A stretch of DNA of 64,000 nucleotides, taken from positions 3,472,001-3,536,000 of the forward strand of contig NZ_JARUBP010000001.1 of the NCBI RefSeq assembly GCF_029626225.1, given 5' to 3'. This stretch comes from Asanoa sp. WMMD1127 (GTDB lineage: Bacteria > Actinomycetota > Actinomycetes > Mycobacteriales > Micromonosporaceae). Shown here piece after piece: positions 1 through 8,647 of the stretch (the first letter of the stretch is position 1; each line of letters starts with the position of its first letter). A program made the position numbers and the translations under genes. The notes under the pieces are model-generated. The model made no database searches and was not told the DNA's origin. It saw only the letters and a program-made list of their open reading frames with translations.

Positions 1-635
1 AGGCTCGACGAGAACGCGATCAGGCCGTAGCGGGACGTGCCACCGTAGGTCGGCTTGGCGCCCACGGTGCCGGTCACCGCGCCCGGCTGGCGGATCGAGC
101 CGCCGGTGTCGGTGCCGATCGCCAGCGGCGCCTCGTAGCCGGCGACCGCCGCGGCGCTGCCACCGCCGGACCCGCCGGGGATCCGGCCGAGGTCCCACGG
201 GTTGTTGGTCGGCCCGTAGGCGGAGTATTCCGTCGACGAGCCCATCGCGAACTCGTCCATGTTGGTCTTGCCGAGAATCACGGTGCCGGCGCGCCTCAAC
301 CGCTCGACGACCGTCGAGTCGTACGGCGGCCGCCAGCCCTCGAGGATCTTGGAGCCGGCCGTGGTCGGCACGCCGCGGGTGGTCAGCACGTCCTTGACGG
401 CGATCGGCACGCCGGCGAGCGGGCCGAGCTCCTCGCCGGCGGCGCGCTTGGCGTCGACCGCCCGCGCGGCCTCGAGCGCCCCGTCGGCGTCGACGTGCAG
501 GAAGGCGTGGACCTTGCCGTCGACGGCGGCGATCCGGTCGAGGTGCGCCCGGGTCACCTCCTCGGCGGAGGCGTCGCCGTCACTGATCCGCTTCGCGATC
601 TCGCTGGCGGTCAGCTGGGTGAGCTCGCTGGACAT
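1..635 (-). CDS. gatA: Glutamyl-tRNA(Gln) amidotransferase subunit A, 3' part beyond window
   Basis: Catalytic amidase subunit of GatCAB, which converts Glu-tRNA(Gln) to Gln-tRNA(Gln) (and often Asp-tRNA(Asn)) with ammonia from glutamine. The visible 211 residues carry the amidase-signature triad: Lys81 in GVPIAVKDV, cis-Ser156 in the PGGSGGGS loop, and nucleophile Ser180 in [11 protein letters not shown]. The cis-Ser to Ser spacing of 24 is that of the family. The start ATG overlaps the gatC stop by one base (TGATG), so the two are translationally coupled. The gene runs off the left edge, and the C-terminal half is not visible. gatB is expected beyond it but not seen. Confidence 0.97.
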   Translation of the reverse strand, partial: MSSELTQLTASEIAKRISDGDASAEEVTRAHLDRIAAVDGKVHAFLHVDADGALEAARAVDAKRAAGEELGPLAGVPIAVKDVLTTRGVPTTAGSKILEGWRPPYDSTVVERLRRAGTVILGKTNMDEFAMGSSTEYSAYGPTNNPWDLGRIPGGSGGGSAAAVAGYEAPLAIGTDTGGSIRQPGAVTGTVGAKPTYGGTSRYGLIAFSSS

Positions 636-934
636 CACGCCTCCTCGTCCAGGATGCGCGGCACCCGGAACCGGTCTTCGGCGACATCGGGCGCGCCCGC
701 GAGGGCCTCTTCCCGAGTCAGGCAGGGGGTTTCGACGTCTTCCCGCAGGACATTGGTCAACGGCACGGAGTGCGAGGTCGGCGGGATGTCCGCCGCCGCG
801 ACCTCACCCACCCGTGCCACGGCCTGGAGAATCACGTCCAGCTGGCCGGCGAACGTGTCGAGCTCCTGCTCGGTCACGGCGAGCCGCGACAGCCGCGCGA
901 GATGCGCGACCTCATCGCGGGAAATGGCAGCCAT
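635..934 (-). CDS. gatC: Glutamyl-tRNA(Gln) amidotransferase subunit C
   Basis: Small (99 aa) GatC subunit that wraps around GatA and bridges it to GatB. The N-terminus [19 protein letters not shown] and the region [11 protein letters not shown] at the C-terminus are typical of the family, and the length is normal. It is the first gene of the gatCA operon and overlaps gatA by one base. Bacteria with this complex often lack GlnRS; the tRNA-Gln that would be its substrate lies at 55.5 kb in this window. Confidence 0.97.
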   Translation of the reverse strand: MAAISRDEVAHLARLSRLAVTEQELDTFAGQLDVILQAVARVGEVAAADIPPTSHSVPLTNVLREDVETPCLTREEALAGAPDVAEDRFRVPRILDEEA

Positions 935-1092
935 CAGTGCCCCCTTGCGTCGTGTGGGCGATTCCCATTGCGCTCCGCCGGCGAGCGTGACACGCCCACG
1001 GCGACCCGAGCGAGTCTATTTGTCCCGCCGAGGTGGCCCGCCGCGGGCCCTCTGGCTGTAAGCCATTCATTTCTACGCCCGAGACGTTTCTT

Positions 1093-1172
1093 CCCGGGTC
1101 CGTCGTGGGCGCGACCGTCGCTCCCGCCGGAGACCGGGCCGGGCCCCGGGGGGCCCGTCCCTGCCAGGTCCG
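1093..1172 (+). repeat. Dispersed intergenic repeat, copy A
   Basis: One of five copies in the window of an element starting CCCGGGT, with the core GACCGTCGCTCCCGCCGG and ending near GCCAGGTCCG. It lies in the 522-bp gap between gatC and the next gene and is inverted relative to copy B at the other end of the same gap. The middle of this copy diverges from the others. No gene is credible in this gap. Confidence 0.75.
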
Positions 1173-1287
1173 CGGCCGCGCGCGGTCAGGGCCGATCGTC
1201 CGGTTGTTCGGCGCCGCCCGAGAGGTTCGGACTCGGACGGCGCCGTCCGCGGGACTCTCTCCGCGAGCCGACATGCTTTCGCACGTA

Positions 1288-1309
1288 CGCACATGCCGAG
1301 GCATGTGCG
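1288..1309. repeat. Perfect 10-bp palindrome between repeat copies A and B
   Basis: Arms CGCACATGCC (1288-1297) and GGCATGTGCG (1300-1309) with a 2-nt centre. It sits between the two inverted copies of the dispersed repeat. It could be a regulator site or a cruciform element; nothing in the sequence decides between these. Confidence 0.5.
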
Positions 1310-1370
1310 GCCGCAGAAACACCCCCCACCGCTGCCGGGAGCCGCGCGCCGTTCGATGGGTGACCCAGGG

Positions 1371-1440
1371 CGGACCTGGCAGTGAAGCGGAGCGAGCGGT
1401 CCCCGGCGGGAGCGACGGTCGTGCCCACCGCGTACCCGGG
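1371..1440 (-). repeat. Dispersed intergenic repeat, copy B (inverted)
   Basis: Read on the minus strand it begins CCCGGGTACGCGGTGGGC, continues with GACCGTCGCTCCCGCCGG and ends GCCAGGTCCG. It lies just after the stop of the GGDEF-EAL gene. With copy A it frames about 200 bp of unique sequence, giving the spacer the look of a small element with inverted ends. Confidence 0.75.
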
Positions 1441-1456
1441 ACAGCTTGATCGGCTC

Positions 1457-4105
1457 TTAGTTCGGTTGGGTGAGGCGTTCGGCGAGGAAGGCCTCGAAGC
1501 GTTCGGCCGGCGCCGGGTGGGCGAGGGCGAAGCCTTGCCCGAGTTGGCAGCCGGCGGTGCGGGCCTGTTCGATCTGGGTGCCCGATTCGAGGCCTTCGGC
1601 GATGATCTCCATGCCGAGCCGGCGGCCCACGCTGACCACGACGTCGATCAGCGGCTTGGAGATGCCGCCGTTCTGCCGGCTGGTGCCGTGTTCGCCGACC
1701 AGCGCCCGGTCGACCTTGAGGATGTCGATCGGCAGGCGGCGCAGGTGGGCCAGGCTCGCCTGGGCGGCGCCGAAGTCGTCGAGGGCGGTGCGTACGCCCA
1801 GTGCCCGCAAACCGGCCAGCTGCGTCACGACCGTCGGGGTGTCGGCGCCGACGCGGCCCTCGGCGATCTCGATGACCAGGCGTTCGGGGGAGAGGCGGCT
1901 GCTGACCAGCGTGGAGGCCACATTGTTGACGAAGTCGGGGGCGGCCAGCTCGGCCGGGGAGACGTTGATCGACATCCAGAGTCGCGGGTCCCAGCCGGCC
2001 ATGCGGCGGCACGACTCCTGCAGCACCCACTGGCCGATCTCGCAGATGACGCCGAGGTCCTCCGCGACCGGGAGCAGCTCGCTGGGCAGCACCGTGCCGA
2101 GTGCGGGGCTGCGCCAGCGGAGCAGGGCCTCCGCGCCGACCGGTTGGCCGTCGTGCAGGCCGAGGATCGGCTGGAAGACCAGGTCGAGCTCGCCCCGGTT
2201 GGCGGCGCCGGGGAGTTCGCGCTCGAGGTCCATGCGGCGGACGAGCTGCTCTTCGAGGTAGGCGTCGTACCACTCGATGCGGTTGCGGCCCAGCTGGCCG
2301 GCGCGGCGGCGGGCCAGGTCGGCGCGGCGCAGCACGTCGTCGACGCCGTCGCCGCCCGCGAGTTCGGCCAGGCCGACGCTGACATAGAGGTGCACGGTGG
2401 CGCCGGGCAGCAGGTAGGGCTCGGTGAGCGCGGTCAGCAGCCGGGTGCCCAGGGCGTAGGCGACGACCGGGCCCTCGACGGTGACCACCGCGAACTCGTC
2501 GCCCGCCAGCCGGGCCGCCACGTCATCGGCGCCCACCGTCGCCCGCAGGCGGCGGCCCACCTCGATCAGAACGGCGTCGCCGACCTCGCGCCCGCGGGCG
2601 TCGTTGACGCCGGCGATGCCGTGCACGTCGATCACGAGCAGGGCGCCGGTGTGCCCCTCGACGGAACGCTGGGTGGCGATCGTGCGCATGAGCTCGCGGC
2701 GGTTGGCCAGGCCGGTCAGCTGGTCGGTGAACGCCAGCTTGTGCAGCGTGCGCTCCAGGCGGCGGCGCTCGCCGACGTCGCGGATGTGCACGACGAGCGC
2801 GGACACCTCGGGGACGCCGCGCTGGTCGCTGACCGTCGACTCGGTGTCGCGCCAGGCGCCGTGGCCGTCGCGCAGCCGGGCCGGCACGAGGGTGGGACGG
2901 GCGCCGTCGGGATCGTCCTGTTCGGACAGTGTCTGGTTGAGCACCGCGAGCACGTCGGCCGCGTCCTCCGGGTGCATGAGATCCGGGAACGGGCGGCCGA
3001 CGACGTCCGCATCGGACAGACCGAAGAGGCGCGCGGCGGCGGGCGACTGCCACCGCACGAGCAGGTCCTCGCCGACCACCATGGTGAGGTCGCCGGCGCC
3101 CGACACCAGCGAGCGGAAGTGTGCCTCCTGTGTGGACAATCGCTTGGCGTAGCGCCGGACGTCGGAGACCGCGAACACCTCGCGCGCGACGACGGTCGGG
3201 ATCACCGACAGGCCCAGCACGATCGACGTCTTGTCGAACTGCCCGACGGTGACCAGGTGCCACGCGGCGGCCAGGGTGGCGACGACGGCGGGGATGGTCA
3301 GCAACGGGTACGCCGACAGGTGCGACTCCGGCTCGCCGGTGGCCGGTGGGTCCACGCCCGCCTCCGTGAGCGCCGCGCCGCCGAGGATCAGGCCGGGGCT
3401 GACCACCACCGGCACGCCGGCGACGAGCAGCGCCCACGTCGGGCCGCCGTACGCCAGGATGATCGCCAGCGCGCCGACGCCGCCGAGGGCGATGCCGACG
3501 CCGGCGCCGCACAACCAGGCCGCCCGCCGGTAGCTGACCACGCGCAGCACGATCACCGTGGCGGTGGCCAGTCCGAACGACCCGAGCAGGGCGGCGGTCA
3601 GCGCGGCGGCCGGCATCGGACCCTGGGGCGGCAGCAGCCAGACCGCGAAGGCGATGCTGATGCCGAGGCTCACGCCGTCGAAGCAGCGGCGCAGCCGGGC
3701 GTGCGTGCTGGTGGCGGCGCCGGGCAGGAGCAGGAGGCCGATCACGTACAACACGGACGCGAACGCCAGCCCGATCGCGGCGATCAGCGCGCGGCCGCCC
3801 GCGGGCGCGACCGGCAGCAGCACCACGGACAGGCCCGTGGCCAGCGTGCCCATGCCGAGGTAGCCGGCGCCGCGACACGGCCCGAACGAATGCACGCGGG
3901 CGTGGATGCGCAGCGCCAGCCGGACCAGCCGGGTCGTGCCGACGGCGGCGGTCAGCGCCGTCGCGGCCGCGAGCGTGGGCAGCGCCGGCAGGACCCCGAA
4001 GCCCGCGCAGATCAGCGCCGCCAGGGCCGCCGTGGGCGGCCCGACTATGGCGACGATCCGCACGAACCGGGGCAGCTGTGGGGACCTAGATGACACGGCG
4101 GTCAT
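1457..4105 (-). CDS. Membrane PAS-GGDEF-EAL cyclic-di-GMP protein
   Basis: An 882-residue protein that probably makes and/or degrades cyclic di-GMP at the membrane. The first ~300 residues form a run of hydrophobic segments. A PAS domain starts near residue 325, GGDEF near 455 (DQLTGLANRREL, signature AGDEF) and EAL near 625. The EAL residues are mostly present: EALLRW, INVSP, LDDFG, LKVDR and IAEGLE. The stretch after DDFG is AAQASL rather than the usual TGYSSL. No RxxD inhibitory site precedes AGDEF. A GTG three codons in (4096) sits 9 nt after AAGGGG and may be the true start. A paralogue lies at 28.1 kb. Confidence 0.92.
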   Translation of the reverse strand: MTAVSSRSPQLPRFVRIVAIVGPPTAALAALICAGFGVLPALPTLAAATALTAAVGTTRLVRLALRIHARVHSFGPCRGAGYLGMGTLATGLSVVLLPVAPAGGRALIAAIGLAFASVLYVIGLLLLPGAATSTHARLRRCFDGVSLGISIAFAVWLLPPQGPMPAAALTAALLGSFGLATATVIVLRVVSYRRAAWLCGAGVGIALGGVGALAIILAYGGPTWALLVAGVPVVVSPGLILGGAALTEAGVDPPATGEPESHLSAYPLLTIPAVVATLAAAWHLVTVGQFDKTSIVLGLSVIPTVVAREVFAVSDVRRYAKRLSTQEAHFRSLVSGAGDLTMVVGEDLLVRWQSPAAARLFGLSDADVVGRPFPDLMHPEDAADVLAVLNQTLSEQDDPDGARPTLVPARLRDGHGAWRDTESTVSDQRGVPEVSALVVHIRDVGERRRLERTLHKLAFTDQLTGLANRRELMRTIATQRSVEGHTGALLVIDVHGIAGVNDARGREVGDAVLIEVGRRLRATVGADDVAARLAGDEFAVVTVEGPVVAYALGTRLLTALTEPYLLPGATVHLYVSVGLAELAGGDGVDDVLRRADLARRRAGQLGRNRIEWYDAYLEEQLVRRMDLERELPGAANRGELDLVFQPILGLHDGQPVGAEALLRWRSPALGTVLPSELLPVAEDLGVICEIGQWVLQESCRRMAGWDPRLWMSINVSPAELAAPDFVNNVASTLVSSRLSPERLVIEIAEGRVGADTPTVVTQLAGLRALGVRTALDDFGAAQASLAHLRRLPIDILKVDRALVGEHGTSRQNGGISKPLIDVVVSVGRRLGMEIIAEGLESGTQIEQARTAGCQLGQGFALAHPAPAERFEAFLAERLTQPN

Positions 4106-4208
4106 CCCCTTGGGTGGAGGGGCCGAGGGAGTCGCGGCGACAAGATACCGCGCCTCACACCGTCAACGAGCGCACCTGGCGGAAAGTTACGCCGACAGAT
4201 ACAGCGAG

Positions 4209-4622
4209 TCAGCCGAGGAGGGCGTAGACGGTGTGCGCCTGGGCCGCCGGGGCGGTCGCGCCGTCGGGGGTGAGGGCGATGTCGGCGAACGCCAGCGTGC
4301 GGCCGAGTTTGGTCACCCGGGCCAGCACCCGCACGTCGACGCCGGCGATCGGCCGCTGGAACGTCGTCGAGAGCTGCACGGTGGTCATCGGCACGAAGCC
4401 CGACCGGGCGGCGGAGATCGCGATGACGGTGGCCGTGTCGGCGGCGGCCATCAGCGCCTGTCCGCTCAGCGCGCCGCCCTCCCGGGCGAGCCGGTCCGAC
4501 CAGGGCAGCCGCAGCGTCGCGACACCGGGCTCGATGTCCTCGACGACCAGGCCGAGGTCGCGGACCCACGGTGCGAAGTTGTCGGCCAGGACCGCGTTCG
4601 CGTCTTCGACACTGAAACCCAC
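4209..4622 (-). CDS. PaaI-type hotdog-fold thioesterase
   Basis: 137 residues, one hotdog domain, probably hydrolysing an acyl-CoA or similar thioester. The central GGALSGQALMAAADTAT is the PaaI/4HBT-like active-site helix. VQLSTTFQRP and VTKLGRTLAFADI follow in the expected order. The GTG start is preceded by TACGCT at a 6-nt distance, so the mRNA is probably leaderless. The substrate is unknown, and neighbours do not suggest one. Confidence 0.85.
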   Translation of the reverse strand: MGFSVEDANAVLADNFAPWVRDLGLVVEDIEPGVATLRLPWSDRLAREGGALSGQALMAAADTATVIAISAARSGFVPMTTVQLSTTFQRPIAGVDVRVLARVTKLGRTLAFADIALTPDGATAPAAQAHTVYALLG

Positions 4623-4659
4623 GACCCGAGCGTACGGGTTGCGCGGGGCGCGAACCGGT

Positions 4660-5682
4660 TCAGCGGCTGGTGTGGGGTGGGGCGGGTGGCCCGTCGCCGG
4701 ACGCGGCGAGAGCGGCGCCGAGCGGGGTGTGGCGGTAGAGGACCGAGCGGCCGCTGCGGGCGCGGGTGACGAGGCCGGCGTCGCGGAGGACGGCCAGGTG
4801 GTCGCCGACGGCGCCGAGCGTCATGTCGAGGGCGCCGACGAGCTGGGTGGTGCTCGCGGGCTCGGCGAGGGCGCGGAGCAGGCGCGCCCGGGCCCGGCCG
4901 ACCAGGCGGTCCAGGCCGTCGCCGGCCGGTGTGTCCGGCGGGGCGGCGATGCCCCGGGCCGGGTAGACCAGGGCATAACCGTCGGGCGGGTTCGCGCCGA
5001 TCCAGCCACGGCCGAAACCGCCGGGCACGAGGACGAGGCGGGCGCCGGCGACGACGTACGGCGGCGAGTTCCAGTCGTTGATCCTGATCGCGCCGGTGTC
5101 GAGCCAGCGGAAGCCGTCGCGCAGGCCTTCCAGCGCGCCCGCCCAACCGTAGGTCGCCAGCCGCCCGGCGCGCTGCACGACGTCGCGTTCGAGCAGGGCC
5201 CTGCGCAGCGGCCACTCCGGCGCCAGCGTCCGCTCCCAGACGAGGGCCAGCGCGTCGGCCAGGCGGTCGAGCGCGCCCGGCGCGGTGAACGCCGCGGGCG
5301 GCTGCGCGCGGTCGATCCGGCCGGCGTTGTGCGGGTTGGCGTGCGCGGTGAGGACGAGATCGCGATGCACCCGCTTCAGCTCGGTGGCTCGGACCCGGGC
5401 CAGCTCGGCCTCGATCGTCGTGTCCATTCCGGACGGCGTCGGCAGGAGGAAGTCCGGTGTCCAGCGGGCGCCACGCAGCGCGGCCAGCAGGGCGGCGAGC
5501 GTCGGCTCCTCCGCCGCCACGGCGGCGAAGGTCGGGCGGTGCCGGTCGACCCAGGGCGCCAGCCAACCCGGACCGCCGCCGGGCTCGGCCACCGTGGCCA
5601 ACGCGCCCACGAGCTCGACCATCGGCGACAGCGCGAAGCGCGTGTTCGCCAGGTCGGTCGGGTCGACTTTCACCACGGTCAT
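4660..5682 (-). CDS. ArsR-type winged-helix regulator with a large N-terminal domain
   Basis: 340 residues. The C-terminal ~100 residues form an ArsR-like winged helix: LLRALAEPASTTQLVGALD, then LGAVGDHLAVLRDAGLV and the wing RSGRSVLYRHT. The first ~230 residues resemble the DUF5937-type domain often fused to it, probably for ligand sensing or dimerisation. No metal-binding cysteine motif is seen. The ATG at 5682 is chosen because a -10-like TAGAGT lies upstream of it. The gene is divergent from an MFS exporter 58 bp away, so it probably represses that transporter and itself. Confidence 0.85.
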   Translation of the reverse strand: MTVVKVDPTDLANTRFALSPMVELVGALATVAEPGGGPGWLAPWVDRHRPTFAAVAAEEPTLAALLAALRGARWTPDFLLPTPSGMDTTIEAELARVRATELKRVHRDLVLTAHANPHNAGRIDRAQPPAAFTAPGALDRLADALALVWERTLAPEWPLRRALLERDVVQRAGRLATYGWAGALEGLRDGFRWLDTGAIRINDWNSPPYVVAGARLVLVPGGFGRGWIGANPPDGYALVYPARGIAAPPDTPAGDGLDRLVGRARARLLRALAEPASTTQLVGALDMTLGAVGDHLAVLRDAGLVTRARSGRSVLYRHTPLGAALAASGDGPPAPPHTSR

Positions 5683-5711
5683 TTTCGGCTCCGGACGAAA
5701 CTCTACCGGTT
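5683..5711. promoter_or_regulatory. Divergent promoter and operator between ArsR-type gene and MFS gene
   Basis: The inverted repeat TTTCG...CGAAA spans 5683-5700 directly before the regulator start. TAGAGT (minus strand, 5700-5705) is a plausible -10 box for the regulator. TACCGGTT lies at 5704-5711. A repressor bound to the inverted repeat would cover the expected start of regulator transcription. The assignment is inferred from position. Confidence 0.5.
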
Positions 5712-5740
5712 CAGCGCGCGGGCGGCCGAGTGTGCGGGGC

Positions 5741-6949
5741 GTGACGACGTACCGCGAGATCTTCGGCAACCGCGAGTTCCGCGCGCTCTTCGCCGGCAAC
5801 GCCGCCTCGGTGTCCGGCAAGACGATCCAGATGCTGGCGCTGTCCGCGCTGGTCTACGCCTCAACCGGTTCACCCCTGCTGTCCGCGCTGGCGTTCCTCG
5901 GCGGCCTGCTGCCGCAGGCGTTGGGTGCGCTGACCCTCCTGGCGTACGCGGACCGCGTGCGTCCCCGCGGCTTCCTCGCGGCATGGGACCTCGCCAAGGC
6001 GGTCGCGGCGGTCGTGCTGGCCACCGGCGTGCTGCCGGTCTGGGGCATGCTCCTGCTGATCATGGCCTTCGGGGCGGTCGACGCGCTGAGCGGCGGCGTG
6101 CGCAACGCGATCATCGTCGACGTGCTGCCCGGCGGCTTCGTCCTGGGCCGGGCGACGCTCAACGTCTCGGTCGGCGCGATGCAGATCCTCGGCTTCGCCA
6201 CCGGCGGCACGATGATCGCGACCCTGGGCCCGCACCGCGCGCTCGCGGTCGCCGCCGCGCTGATCGCGGTCTCGGCCCTGGTCACCTTCACCGGCCTGCG
6301 TACCCGCGCGCCGCGCGCGACCGGCCGGGCCGGCGTCGCCGCGACCTGGCACGGCAACCGGACGCTCTTCGCGAACCGGTCCACCCGCGCGATCCTGCTC
6401 GCCAGCTGGGTGCCGAACGGCCTGATCGTCGGTGCCGAGGCCATGTACGTGCCGTACGCCGGCGACCTGGCCGCCGTCCTGTTCGTCGCGGCCGCCGCCG
6501 GAATGCTCGCCGGCGACCTGGTGATCGGCCGCTTCATGCCGGCCGCGGTGCTGGACCGGTTCATCACCCCACTGCAGGCGTTGCTTGCCGTGCCTTATCT
6601 CGTGTTCTTCCTCCACCCCGGCCCGGTCGTCGGGTCGGTTGCGGTCTTCGTGGCGTCGTTCGGCTACGCCGGGACGCTCGGCCTGCAGCAACGGCTGGTC
6701 GACCGCACTCCCGACAACCTGCGCGGCCAAGCCCTGGGCCTGGACAGCAGCGGCCGGATGACGTTCCAGGCGGTCGGCGCGAGCGCGGTCGACGTGGTGG
6801 CGGAGGCCACCGGCGCGGCGATCGCGATGACGGTCGCGGGCCTGGCCAGCCTGGCCGTCACGGCGCTGCTCCGCCCCCAACTCCGGCCGAGCGCCCGCTC
6901 GTCGAGCGTGATCGCCGAACCGGCCGATGCCGGCGCCCGCATCCCCTAG
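5741..6949 (+). CDS. MFS-family efflux transporter
   Basis: 402 residues with about 10-12 hydrophobic segments, beginning VTTYREIFGNREFRALFAGN, a common N-terminus of actinobacterial MFS exporters. It presumably exports a small molecule by proton antiport. The GTG at 5741 is the natural start, since an upstream extension would run through the divergent regulator; a weak GAGTGT -10 ends 7 nt before it. Regulation by the divergent ArsR-type protein is likely. The substrate cannot be told from sequence. Confidence 0.88.
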   Translation: MTTYREIFGNREFRALFAGNAASVSGKTIQMLALSALVYASTGSPLLSALAFLGGLLPQALGALTLLAYADRVRPRGFLAAWDLAKAVAAVVLATGVLPVWGMLLLIMAFGAVDALSGGVRNAIIVDVLPGGFVLGRATLNVSVGAMQILGFATGGTMIATLGPHRALAVAAALIAVSALVTFTGLRTRAPRATGRAGVAATWHGNRTLFANRSTRAILLASWVPNGLIVGAEAMYVPYAGDLAAVLFVAAAAGMLAGDLVIGRFMPAAVLDRFITPLQALLAVPYLVFFLHPGPVVGSVAVFVASFGYAGTLGLQQRLVDRTPDNLRGQALGLDSSGRMTFQAVGASAVDVVAEATGAAIAMTVAGLASLAVTALLRPQLRPSARSSSVIAEPADAGARIP

Positions 6950-7016
6950 GGCGGCCAAGATCAGTTCTGGCACCGGGTGGGTGTCGGAGCGTCGCGCGCG
7001 TGAGAGACTGCCCCGC

Positions 7017-8615
7017 GTGGCGATCCTGACCGGTGCGGAGACCTCAACGCCCGCGGCGTCGCCCAGCACGGCCGGGCGGCGGCCCGGGGCGGCGGCGGTC
7101 ACCGCTTTCCTCATCGGGCTGGCGGCGCTCGGCTACCGGATCGCGATCCTGCTCGCCGGCGCGCCCCCGACCAACAGCGACGAGGGCACGATGGGCCTCG
7201 CGGCGCTGCACATCGGCCAGGGTCGCGGGCTGCCGGTCTATTTCTACGGCCAGAACTACATGGGCACGCTCGAGGCCTACCTCGCCGCGCCGCTGGTCGC
7301 GCTGGCCAACGGGTCCGTGCTCGCGCTGCGGCTGCCCAACCTGCTGCTCTTCGCCGCGTTCCTGGCGGCCATGTGGGCGTTGACGAAGCGGCTCTACACG
7401 CCGTGGTTCGCGACCTTCGTCGTCGGACTACTCGCGCTGGGGTCCGACCGGGTCCTGAAGAACCAGCTCATCTCCGGTGGCGGGTACCCCGAGATCAACC
7501 CGGCCGGCGCCGCGCTGATGCTGCTCGCGGTCGCCCTGGCCATGCGCTCGCGGGACGAAGCGCGCGACGATCGGTCGGCCCTGGCTGGTTACGCGGCGTT
7601 CGGGCTGCTCACGGGCCTGATGGTGTGGATCGACTGGCTCGTCCTGCCCTACCTGGCCGCCGCGGCGTGCGTACTCCTGCTGAAGAAGCCGGCGAGACGG
7701 GCGTGGATCGCGCTCGCGGGCGGCCTCGTGGTCGGGGCCGCGCCGCTCCTGATCCACGACCTGACCTCGTCGTGGCGGCACAGCGCGATCCCGACGTTCC
7801 TCGGCCTCAACGGCGGCGGCGTCGAGGCGTCGTGGGGCGACCGCCTGCACGGCGGCGTGCTGACCGGCGTCCCGCTCGCGACCGGCATGTGCGCGCCCGG
7901 CCGCTGCGAGCCCTGGCAGCTCTGGTGGGCGCCGGCCTGGCTGGCCCTGCTCGCCGTCGCCGGTTACGCCGCGTGGCGGATGATCAGGACCGATCGCGTA
8001 CGCGCCGCCGGCCGCCTGGCCCTCGTCGGCGCCGCCCTGGTCAGCCTCCTGGTCTACGCGCGCAGCAACGCCGCCGGCAACACGCCCATGGAGAGCGGCC
8101 GCTACCTGCACTGCCTGCTGATCTCGACGCCGGCCGTGCTGTGGCCACTGTGGACCCTCCGCGGCCGGGTGACCCGCTGGCTCGGCGCGACCGGACTGGC
8201 CGCCGTCTGCGCGCTGGCACTGGTGGCGACCGGCATGGTGGTGTGTGAGCTGCCCCGGATCGCCGCCCTCGACGACAAGCAGGTGGGCCTGCTGGCGGAG
8301 CTCGACCGGCGCGGCGTGACCCACGTCTACTCGGAGTATTGGACCTGCAACTCAATCGCCTACATCTCGGCCGAGCGGGTGCGCTGCGCGGTGATCGCCG
8401 AGGACCTGACGCCGGGTTTCGACCGCTACCAGCCCTACAAGGAAGAAGTGGCGGCCGCGTCGACGCGGACGTTCGCGCTGCCGTCGGGGTCCGGTGAGAG
8501 CCGGGCGGTGCGGGCCTACCTCGACGCCCACCACCTGACCTACGTCGCGGCCGAGGCTTCCGGCTACGACCTCTACCAGCCGACCACCCACGTCGACCTC
8601 CCGCTGCCCGACTAG
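7017..8615 (+). CDS. Multi-spanning GT-C-like glycosyltransferase or glycan-related membrane protein
   Basis: 532 residues, about 10 membrane segments and a soluble C-terminal ~120 residues. The first external loop holds an acidic pair (NSDEGTMGL) followed by GQGRGLPVYFYGQNYMGTLE, the layout of GT39/ArnT-like GT-C enzymes where an acidic residue binds the polyprenyl-phosphate donor. The GTG at 7017 is chosen because GAGACT ends 7 nt before it. It may add a sugar to a lipid or protein outside the membrane; the acceptor is unknown. The neighbours do not form a clear operon with it. Confidence 0.65.
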   Translation: MAILTGAETSTPAASPSTAGRRPGAAAVTAFLIGLAALGYRIAILLAGAPPTNSDEGTMGLAALHIGQGRGLPVYFYGQNYMGTLEAYLAAPLVALANGSVLALRLPNLLLFAAFLAAMWALTKRLYTPWFATFVVGLLALGSDRVLKNQLISGGGYPEINPAGAALMLLAVALAMRSRDEARDDRSALAGYAAFGLLTGLMVWIDWLVLPYLAAAACVLLLKKPARRAWIALAGGLVVGAAPLLIHDLTSSWRHSAIPTFLGLNGGGVEASWGDRLHGGVLTGVPLATGMCAPGRCEPWQLWWAPAWLALLAVAGYAAWRMIRTDRVRAAGRLALVGAALVSLLVYARSNAAGNTPMESGRYLHCLLISTPAVLWPLWTLRGRVTRWLGATGLAAVCALALVATGMVVCELPRIAALDDKQVGLLAELDRRGVTHVYSEYWTCNSIAYISAERVRCAVIAEDLTPGFDRYQPYKEEVAAASTRTFALPSGSGESRAVRAYLDAHHLTYVAAEASGYDLYQPTTHVDLPLPD

Positions 8616-8647
8616 CGGGTCGTCCGGTCCCCGGTAGCGTGAGCGGC

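Noticed and set aside
1382-4093. A 903-codon open frame on the plus strand opposite the GGDEF-EAL gene
   Set aside because: It is an antisense frame kept open by high GC. Its residues are Ala/Arg/Asp/Gln-rich with no domain, while the minus strand encodes clear PAS, GGDEF and EAL motifs.
4653-5870. AACCGGTT at 4653 and 5863 and TACCGGTT at 5704 as further LacI operators
   Set aside because: They lack the ACTT/AAGT outer bases and lie by an unrelated ArsR-MFS pair, one of them inside the MFS gene; they warn that the 8-mer may have another meaning.
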